This document shows positions 1 through 8,800 of a stretch of 64,000 bases of DNA, in pieces. The notes beneath the pieces were generated by a model that did not search any database, was not told the DNA's origin, and worked only from the letters and a program-made list of their open reading frames with translations. The DNA lies in NCBI RefSeq assembly GCF_907164915.1, contig NC_061863.1, forward strand, positions 68,005,364-68,069,363, written 5' to 3'. Positions within the stretch are counted from its first letter, which is position 1. Every line of letters starts with the position of its first letter. Source of the DNA: Impatiens glandulifera (Eukaryota > Streptophyta > Magnoliopsida > Ericales > Balsaminaceae). The position numbers and the translations under genes were made by a program.

Positions 1-277
1 TCAGCGTCTGAGGCGAGGAAGAGACGGCGGCGTCAGCAATAGTAAATAGGAAACCTTCTGCCCTTTCCAACACACCACGAACTAGACCTTCATCCGGAAA
101 TTGAACCTGCCCCAACCCGAGACGAACCACGGAAAGATTGCCGCGCAGGAAAGGGCGCTGACTTGATGAAGAGGAAAATAGGGGTTGCTGCAGAAAAGGG
201 CTTGGAGTTGTGCTTCTCCCGGGAAAAGGAGAGAGAACCAGGTTAGGTCCTGAAGCTAAAGAGAGAAAAGAAGCCAT
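1..277 (-). CDS. ALB3: ALBINO3 thylakoid membrane insertase, N-terminal part (partial)
   Basis: An open frame starts at the ATG at 277 and runs off the window at base 1, giving about 92 residues. It begins MASFLSLASG, is rich in Ser, Pro and Arg, and looks like a chloroplast transit peptide. Near its end it reads RAEGFLFTIADAAV, closely matching the start of the mature region of ALBINO3 (AESLLYTIADAAV in Arabidopsis, from memory). ALB3 is the Oxa1/YidC-family insertase that places light-harvesting proteins into the thylakoid membrane. The membrane domain lies outside the window, so the call rests on this short motif plus the transit-like leader. The paralogue ALB4 is the main alternative. The promoter should lie in 278-600. 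Confidence 0.72.
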   Translation of the reverse strand, partial: MASFLSLASGPNLVLSPFPGRSTTPSPFLQQPLFSSSSSQRPFLRGNLSVVRLGLGQVQFPDEGLVRGVLERAEGFLFTIADAAVSSSPQTL

Positions 278-939
278 TTTTTTGATGGGTGTGTGTGGGG
301 GACTTGAAGTTCGTTGTCCTGGGGGATTGCAAACCCTAGATTGGCGAATCCAGTGAAAGAGACAACTAGACCCCTGTACTTGTATTGACTGATTGTGGAT
401 GTAGAGATTATTTCCCAGTTCCAACGATTCGGATGTTTTGTAAAAGAAAAAAGAAAAAAAAAATAAACAGTAATAATAAACCAAACCGGATTTAGAATAT
501 TTCTACTACAAATGACTTGACTGGACTGACTGTTAATTAAAGCTAGCTAGCTGCCTGGATGTGGATGTTCGCAGGTTAGATTTTCTTCCACATAATTAAA
601 CGAACCCAGGTTAGTTAGCATTCTAATTATTATTCTTTTGCATTTGTTTTGTTTCATTCAAATTTCAATTATAGCAGCCTCTTCCATCACCCTTTCAAAC
701 AAGCAAACTAGCTAGCTCTCTCTTTTTTTTCTGTATATATTAAACCATACTGATCTCATGATGCTGAAAGAGAAGAGAAAAGGAAAAGAAGAAAAGAGAA
801 GAGAACTACATATATACTCATTCATCATCATAAGCTCAACTTTCCATTCACAAATAGATACACTTACATTGACAGAGACTAACTTGAGGAGTGTTAATAA
901 TAATGTTGGATTTATATTATCTATAACTATTCCTGTTTT
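278..939. other. Intergenic: ALB3 promoter side and 3' side of the receptor kinase
   Basis: No coding signal. AT-rich with A/T runs and CT-rich stretches near 715-730. It separates two minus-strand genes, so it should hold the ALB3 promoter and 5' UTR (low coordinates) and the 3' UTR of the receptor kinase (high coordinates). Confidence 0.5.
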
Positions 940-3900
940 TTATCTTGCGGAAGGGCGTTGATGTGAGGAGCCATTAGAAAAATCAGGGCTTTGAATATCT
1001 AGAAAGGATGTTAATAAAGTCTTACGCGAGGAGAATTGAGCCCTTGTTATATCTTGTTCGCTGGTGGTACCTAATTTCTCAATCTTTACTGCTTCTTGTA
1101 TCGCAAGGATTGTTTCCTGCATCCTCGGCCTCAAAAATCCGTGTTGTTCCACGCATTGCAGTGCTACCTCAGCCACCCTCCACACCGACTCCATTTTTAC
1201 ACATTTCACTATCGAAGGATCTATTATGCTGATCACATCCCCTTTCCGAATCAATGATCTTGCCTGTACCCATACACATATTTCTACATTTTAGTTTTAG
1301 TTGTACAGAAAATTCACCATTTTTATCTATCTATCTATCTATCTATCTATCTTACCCAATGAACTAGGCACCAGTCTGCCCCGTAATCTTCTAATGAAAC
1401 AGGCTTTCTTCCAGAAATCAACTCTAGCAAGACCACTCCAAAGCTATAAACATCGCTTTTTTCTGTCAATTGCTGAGTTGCATAATACCTATAAGTAGCT
1501 AGTTAGTAGTATTCATGCTTTATTATACATATATAAATGTTTGATGTTGATGATAAATTGGTTTAGGGTTTGTGTGCATGTCTTCTTACTCGGGATCCAG
1601 ATAGCCTACTGTTCCTCTTGCCACACTGGATATATGTGTTAGATCTTCTTCTGCTTGTCTTGAAAGACCAAAGTCAGACACCTTCGCCCTCATATTAATG
1701 TCTAGAAGAATGTTGCTTGTTTTCACATCCCTGTGAATGATACCTGGGTTGCATCCAGTGTGTAGATATTCAAGTCCTACAAATAAGAATAAAATGCCAG
1801 ATTTAATTATAATCTGTAACTATCTTGTTCTGCAAAAGTCCACTAGGACTTCCAAGCCGACCTTTAGCTGCATCTTCTGCTATTCGAAGACGAGTGAGCC
1901 AATCTAACTGCCTATGAGCAGCCAAATCTGTATATGTATAAAAACAAAAGCATGTTGGATTGTGTACTTGACAAATATATATATGCCTGAGTGTGTGGCA
2001 ATTGAAGAATCGTTCGTGTACAGTAATTATTTACCTTTGCAACTTGATATAGCTTGTATGTGATCTCGTAAGGTCCCGTTGTGCATGTATTCGTAAACCA
2101 GCATGTGTTGATGTTCCTCTTCACAATACCCAATTAGAGGAACCAAGTTTCTATGATGAATTCTTGATAAAAGGGCAACCTGAAAGTTTTATTTTTTATG
2201 TTAGATGCATTAGTTAATGCATTAATGGGAAGAAAAAAAGTTGGTATTGTTCTTTATTCTAGGGAATTGCATTGATCCAGTAAGTAACGAGGGAGAATAC
2301 CTCAGTGGAAAATTGCTTTGTCCCATGGCTAGAAGAGTCGGCCATGATTTTAACTGCTATCTCTTTCCCATGTTTCATTTTGCCATAGTAAACTGGTCCA
2401 AAACTGCCTTTACCAATTCTCTTTGAAAAGTTTTGTGTAGCTTCTTGTATGTCAGAGATTTGAATGTGCAGGCTGACAACTCCTTCATCCATGAAGTGGC
2501 CACCTCTAGCAAGTGAATATGTGGATGATGCCTTGGTGCTGGTGACATGCAGGGAAACACCACCTGTGGGCAGGGCAGGGAAAGACAAGACAGGAGAGTG
2601 TTATTGGATCGATATGCTGCTGAACAAGGAAGGAAGGAACCTTCCAAGCTTGAATAAAAAGTTCATGAAAGTTGACAGACTTGGTTGGTTTATATTTATA
2701 TACCTTTCTCATCCGTTGCTTTGCAAGATGATGCCCTTTTCCACTTCCTAAGAATATGCATCATGGAGAGGCCTAACAATAAAATGACGAGTACCACTCC
2801 AACTAAGCTTCCAATTATTATTAATATATGGCGCTTCTTCCCTTTTGATCCTTTTCTAAGACCCGGGTTACCATCAAACCTGCAACATGTTATGAAATTT
2901 GAACATTATATAGGCACAAAGTAAGTAGATAATCATGTGTACTTACTTAAAGGTGATGTTTTTTGTGACCAATGTAGAGGGTATTTCCCCTGTCAAGGAG
3001 TTGTTCTGCAAGTACCTGTTATTTATTATACCAGAGATATAAGAAGAATATATATAACCACATCTTCAATAATACCAATATTTTTATTTTACTATATATG
3101 AAAGGAGCATACAATTCCTGTAAGCTTGGTAGATTTCCCAGGTAAGATGGAATTGAACCAGTTAATTTGTTATTTTCCAGATGCCTGAAGGATTTCCAGT
3201 TTGAAGTTAAAAAGCAATCAATTAAGAAGCTTGGAGAGATTAATATATGCATGGAAATGGATGAAGAACTTACACAATTTTCAACTTTGTAAGTATGCTC
3301 ATGTCAGGAATGGGCCCTGTGAGAATGTTGTTGTCTAACCATCTAGGAGAACAACCAAACATAAACAAACTTTTTGAACTATATTTCATAAAAAAATAAA
3401 GTATATATTAATTTATGTTTCTTTCCAAAGTTCCAAAGAAGAAGAAAAACCCTTACAATTCTGTCAATTCATCCATAATACTAAGCTCTGATGGGATATC
3501 ACCCTTAATGTTCTTGCCTGTCAAAAGACTGTTGAAACTAGTGAATTTCAATTCAAGCAGAAGTCTAGAAGAGACTAATAGGTTGGTAGATAAACAACTT
3601 TGCATTTGGGAACAGAACTGTAATTGATTGGCCATATCGGATAAGCCCACTACTAAGACATTTATCACATAAACTGTAAGAGGAACTCACATTTTTATTA
3701 TTTTTGGTGGGCTAGCAGAGCTGCATGAGACCCACTCCCAAGTGGTTGGAATGCAAGGATCACCTTCATTTGTTCCAGAAATTTCAGCTGACATGGTACG
3801 AAACGCACTGAGAGCATGATCTTCCTTCCACAAGGAAAAGCTACATCTGGTCAGCTGAAACTGAAACTGAAATTGGACTTGTTTGTTGTAGATGAAACTT

Positions 3901-5235
3901 ACCATCACGTTGATTTGTGTTTCGGGTGATCTCTACGTATTTGCTTATTTCAATGGCATTTAGAAGGGGACCTTTAGTTGAATCGGGAGTCTTTACGAAA
4001 GCAAAAGTGAGTACAAAATCAAGGGAGACATTCATGTAACTTGGTTCGTACAAAATGTAACTCCCATTGGCGTTCTCAACGATATTTGCAACAGCATTGC
4101 TATAGTCAGGTATATAAGGCTTCAGCATTGTGAATTTCCGTGTCTGGTTGTTTGGAAGATCCTCGATTTCTGCAAAGTATGCATAAGCTCTTGCATTGGC
4201 AGGAAAGTCCTCCAGGTTTAATCTGTAGGTGATACTTCCTTGAGTTCCAACAACTGCAGTTTGCATCACTTTTAGAGGTGGACATTCTCTATTGTTTGTA
4301 TCCACAATCTTAGATGTGTTGATCCTCTGGGTGCCCGGCGCTTCTCCTACCAGAAAATTTTGCCTTTTTGCAAGATCAGAATCCCAGATACGGTCATATG
4401 GATCATCTGGATACCTGAATAATTAATTAATTATTTATAAATGGGGAAATGATGAGTTAGTTGACATACATATATATATACATATATATATAAATGATGA
4501 GCTACCACCTAATGGGATCTTTGGTGGATGCACCAAAATTGACTCTTGCTGCTACTTTCAAGTAAAAAGCGTCCTCATAGTCAGTTGCATACATTGAAAG
4601 ATTAAAAGGCCGGAGTTCCAAAGTTGATATGAATGGAGAACCAGTGGTTGCACAGCAGAGGCACACATTAATTGAATCGGAAGGGGCCCTAATGATCATT
4701 TCCTTGGTCAAAATTCTATTAGCATCTAATATGGAGACAGTTGCCCACTTGGTAGAGTCCAGATAAATCTGGAATTTGGGGTATGTATCATTTCCAGGGA
4801 CGCCTGTGCCGTACAAGAAGGTTGTTCTAATAAGGTATCTCCTCCTCCGTTGAGTGGCTAAGGTGTAACAGTACTTGCGATTGTCTGTAGGAAACTCCCT
4901 ACGAGTTTCGTACTGTTGTTGTACTTGGCCTCCTCTTCCATCATCATCATCATCTGGATTCTCCTCCACTACTGACTTTCCATAACTCATCAGTATGGAG
5001 TCTGAGATCCATTCTAAGCCTGTGTGTTCATCGCTGTACTTACCTATTTTACTTCCACAATCTAAGCTAATGAACTCTGCATGCATTCAACAATTAATTC
5101 ATTTGTAAGAAGCTCATGATAGTTATAAGCCTGATTTAATATAAAAAAAAAACACATACCTTTAACCTGGCAGAAGATGGAAGGAATAAGGTGAATGAGG
5201 AGTAGGAAGAGTAAATGGACAAGTAAATTAGCCAT
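940..5235 (-). CDS. Malectin-like LRR receptor serine/threonine kinase (At1g67720 type)
   Basis: Fifteen exons: 5160-5235, 4509-5076, 3903-4414, 3691-3820, 3457-3528, 3274-3342, 3113-3184, 2947-3015, 2704-2879, 2301-2563, 2035-2179, 1862-1903, 1590-1776, 1356-1488 and 940-1263. Joined they give 945 codons with no stop. Order: signal peptide ([19 protein letters not shown]), malectin-like domain (about 28-355), a few LRRs in 69-72 bp exons typical of plant LRR kinases, one membrane helix (about 541-563), then a cytoplasmic kinase. GKGSFG loop, AVK lysine, HRDVK and DFG are all present, so it should be an active kinase at the plasma membrane. The C-terminus [17 protein letters not shown] closely matches Arabidopsis At1g67720. 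Two joints are less sure: the exon 3/4 acceptor at 3821 and the small 42-bp exon at 1862-1903, chosen because they keep frame. Confidence 0.9.
1321..1350. repeat. (ATCT)n microsatellite in the last intron of the receptor kinase
   Basis: About seven ATCT units lie in the 92-bp intron 1264-1355, next to the donor of exon 14 on the minus strand. It is likely length-polymorphic. Confidence 0.85.
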
Positions 5236-7625
5236 TGAAGACTACTGGTCAGGATGGATTGATGAGCAGAGAGGAGTATGCAGAAGCCTGAATGCCTGAT
5301 GAAGGAAGAAGACTAATAATGATATGAATTCTACTTTAAATTCGTTTCATTCACATCACATGCATGCAATGGACAGTGGACACAACTGCTACTTTAATTC
5401 TTCTTCACGGTTGATATGAAATCTGCTTTTCTTTTTCCAACTTTAATTTGTTGCTGCTTTATGAAAAAAGTGATTTAATTGAGAATTATATGCCACCATG
5501 ATCTGGTTTTATTATTGGCATTAGCATCTGCTTTATTGCTTTTCCTTTTTCTTTTTATTTGGGGTGGGGGGTGGGGTAGGGTAGGGTGGGGGGTTTCTTT
5601 CATGAAGGAAAGAAAAAGAGAGTACATATATAAAATAGAGATTCGTCTTTAGCTTTTGGAAAGGCTGAAACAGTATGTTGTATGTATGTATGCATGTAAT
5701 GGAGCTAACTAGATGTGCATGGACATGACATGACTACAAATATCGTCCTCTTTTAGCTTTTGGAAAAGCTGCAGGTTTGTAATCTTTATATGCTTGCTTA
5801 GTTAAAAGCAAATTGGAATTATTTAAACTAAATTTCAGATCCTGTCCATTTACTCAACAATCCATATATGCAGGCGAGAGTTATCTTTAGACTTAACAAT
5901 ATGAATTAATTACTAAGATCAGATTTTGAGATGATGATGTGGGTGCGGGGAGGCCCAAAACAATCAATAAAGAAGAAGAAATGCCCCCGCCGCCCATATG
6001 TTCACAAGTCATGTTGCTACAACAGTTAAGTATGACCATATGTGCATAATGCACCGGATTCCATGACACAACTTTTGTTTTGTTTTTTCAACACGGGCCC
6101 AAATCAATCAATCAATCAATAATATGCCAACTATGGGCTGAACTCTAATAGTAGATAGATAGATCCCTCTGGCCTTCTTCTTCTTCATATTAGCAGCTGG
6201 GAGCCCCAGACACCACCTTGTTGTTTTTTTCTGGTGGAAGACATGTTAATTGGTATGATATATCCCTTTCTTTTAGTGATGTTGGCATAATAAGTCTAAG
6301 CACCAATTAAGTAACCACCACCATCAATCATCACTTCTCTTGTTCAATTGCTCATTTTTAAGGCCCGGGACAAAATGCTATCTCCTTTTGTCTGTCATGA
6401 CTCATAACCCCCTAGAGAAAGGAGGGACTTGAGAATCAACAAACTAAGAACAGAGGTCACCTGACAGGGAATCAATCAAAGCCCTTGAAGCTGATATATA
6501 TTCACCATGCTCTTCATGTTAGCTCCTTTTAGTATGGTTACTGAAATTCCATTCCCCATGTCATGTTACACTTGGACTAAGATAGCTAGCCGCATCTTCA
6601 TCTCTTCTCTAATTGCTCAATCTCTACATACATCACATATACATATATGTTTGGGTGTTTCTATATTTTAACAACTGCATGCACTTAAGCTCTTATCATT
6701 TAAAGTTTGCCAATTAAAGAGTAATTAAGTTGATAATATCTAATTTGACAAATAAGGGTAAGGCTGGTATTAATATTAGCATGCATGCATGATGGGACTG
6801 AATGAATGGATGAAAACAGGAGTGGGCGATCTGAATCATGTCCACTTTGTAGAGGCATGCAGCTGGCGTAAAAGAGGGATGGTGATGGATCAAAGGAGTT
6901 ATGGATACTTATAATTAGCAACTATGTTATGATTAACTAACACCGTTAGTTAGTCTTGCAGAGGAGAAGAATATAAGAGAATTATACCTTTAAATGCAGA
7001 TCGTAGCTAGGATTCCAAAACATTGGGGAGTAGGGTATTCTGAATAGATTAGAAAATGCTTCATACGCTAGGACCAGATTTTTATTCAGCCTATCATATT
7101 TATAACAACTATACATTGATTTTTCCAGGAGGTTGAATGACCCCAATAATGGTCTGACTGACTGATACAGGCTGGCTGGCTTGCTTGCTTGCTTGCTTAT
7201 CAGTCACATGATATTCACCTTTTTAATAGCCACTCTTGTTGTTGCTGATGTTGTGTTATTTCCCAAAAAGCATGTGCTATTTTCTACAAGCAACTGCAGT
7301 CTTTGCAAGCTACTGGTACTGTTTGCTGAAAAGCTACCTGAAAATTCAGAAGATTATCCTCCTCACAATAATAGCAGATGAGATTCAACTATTCAACTAC
7401 TACAAAGATTATACACCAATTGAAATTTTCATTTATTTCATTCATGTTTGACTCTCAAGTCGTCAGATTTTGTTTTGTTTGTAAACACTCTTATCTTCTT
7501 CATACATTCATATTGGAGGATGGGGTTGGTAAAATATTTGTGATCTCTAAACATAATTTGAAAGTGTCATCTCATCTGCCATCTCTGTTGTCTCTCCCCT
7601 TCATTTTCACTATCAAGAAGTTGCA
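5236..7625. other. Intergenic, receptor kinase promoter region; no gene seen
   Basis: About 2.4 kb without a convincing coding frame. It holds the presumed promoter of the receptor kinase and the 3' flank of the YqaJ-type gene. Short repeats include AATC units near 6101-6120 and CTTG units near 7180-7197. A G-run cluster lies at 5561-5594. Confidence 0.5.
5561..5594 (+). other. G-run cluster with G-quadruplex potential
   Basis: Several runs of three to six G separated by single T or TA lie within 34 bases, about 330 bp upstream of the receptor kinase start codon (5235) and on the strand opposite to that gene. Structure formation is inferred from composition only. Confidence 0.5.
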
Positions 7626-8708
7626 TCACCTGTAAAATTCAATATGTCCAGCAATTTCTCTACACAATAATTTAGCCTCTTTTGCCATCTGAATACTCCT
7701 TGATAATACAAGTGCAGTCTGTGTGTGCGTTGAAGTTGGTTGATAGGAAGAGGTTACAGCAGCAGCAGCAGCAGCAGCATCTTCCCCAGTTGTCAGCAGC
7801 AGCAAAGCTTCTCTTGCTGGAACCACATTCTCCCACCAAAACTCTCTCAAAATCCCCAGCATCAGCTTCCAGTAATCTCTATCTCTACTCACCCTAAATA
7901 TAGTGCTCCCATTAGGTGTCCAACAATACAGATCAGTCCAATTTCTGTCCATTATCTCCATTTGGCCTTGTACTTGTGGCATGTAGTAGAAGGGCATACT
8001 GCTCCATGGAAGACCAGTCTCAGGCTTCCCTTTATTATAGGGACATTTCACTTCAAGAATGCCATCGCATCCCAGGAGCCCATCTGGTGAGGCACCAAGC
8101 CAGTCAAGCCCCTTCTCAGATGAGTGGATGACAAATCCCAATGACCCAACGTCATCCCTGCTTCCAACACGCCCAGTTATGCCCTTGTAGCGTTGTACTG
8201 CTGCTGCTTCATTTTTAATGCCCCATTCTATAGCACACCTTGTTCTTTTTGAAGCATCATCATCAATATCCATTGGTCCTTGGACTTGTGAATCAAATAC
8301 TTTCTCTTGCCAGAGCTCATATCTACGTTTGCCCTTCCAAAACCCTAGAACTGTGCTGAACGTGCTTGTGGTTAGCTTGTCCCTGCGGAGGGCGAACCAT
8401 TCCTCAGAACGTTGTGGTGGAGGGTTGATGAGGCAGCACTTGGCCAACTTGATAGCTGCTGCTGCTGCTGCTGACGACGATGAGACTAGAGGAGCATTGC
8501 AAGAAATAGAGGGCGACGCACAAGTCCATAACACTCGGATGAAGCCATACATCTTTGTAGGAGGAGGAAGAGGCTCTTTTACTGCTACATTGTGATGAAG
8601 AGTGCAAAATCTGGGGATAGAAGATGATGCATGTGTCATTTGAGGAGTATGTAGCGAGAACTGAAATGCATAAAATTGTAATCGGATATTCATTAGCCGT
8701 ATTAGCAA
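7626..8708 (-). CDS. YqaJ-type restriction-endonuclease-like nuclease, organelle-targeting leader likely
   Basis: A single open frame of 360 codons. After a 95-residue leader rich in Ser, Ala and hydrophobic residues comes a YqaJ-like nuclease core: SEEWFALRRDK (101-111), LGASPDG (204-210), then ILEVKCPY (217-224) and YYMPQVQGQME (241-251). D209, E219 and K221 form the D-(X)n-E-X-K metal-binding pattern of the PD-(D/E)XK superfamily. Plants have a small family of such proteins (Arabidopsis At1g67660 as I recall), related to phage lambda-type exonucleases; their role is not settled. Two poly-Ala tracts (79-85 and 311-317) come from CAG/GCT microsatellites. The true start may be M53 (codon at 8550-8552) rather than the first ATG, and a 5' intron cannot be excluded. 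Confidence 0.82.
   Translation of the reverse strand: MLIRLMNIRLQFYAFQFSLHTPQMTHASSSIPRFCTLHHNVAVKEPLPPPTKMYGFIRVLWTCASPSISCNAPLVSSSSAAAAAAIKLAKCCLINPPPQRSEEWFALRRDKLTTSTFSTVLGFWKGKRRYELWQEKVFDSQVQGPMDIDDDASKRTRCAIEWGIKNEAAAVQRYKGITGRVGSRDDVGSLGFVIHSSEKGLDWLGASPDGLLGCDGILEVKCPYNKGKPETGLPWSSMPFYYMPQVQGQMEIMDRNWTDLYCWTPNGSTIFRVSRDRDYWKLMLGILREFWWENVVPAREALLLLTTGEDAAAAAAAVTSSYQPTSTHTQTALVLSRSIQMAKEAKLLCREIAGHIEFYR
7758..7779. repeat. CAG trinucleotide repeat coding for poly-Ala
   Basis: About seven CAG units inside the YqaJ-type gene. Read on the coding (minus) strand in frame they give the alanine run near residues 311-317, outside the nuclease core. Confidence 0.85.
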
Positions 8709-8800
8709 TGGTCAGTAGTAGTAGCCTAGTAGGTATAGGAGGAGTAGAAATGAATCAATTCCCAAAATAAAACTAACATTTTATCTTCTTTCACATTAAT

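Noticed and set aside
7682..8595. Plus-strand frames of 71-125 aa
   Set aside because: They lie opposite the YqaJ-type gene and the Gln tracts come from its CAG repeat; no family resemblance.
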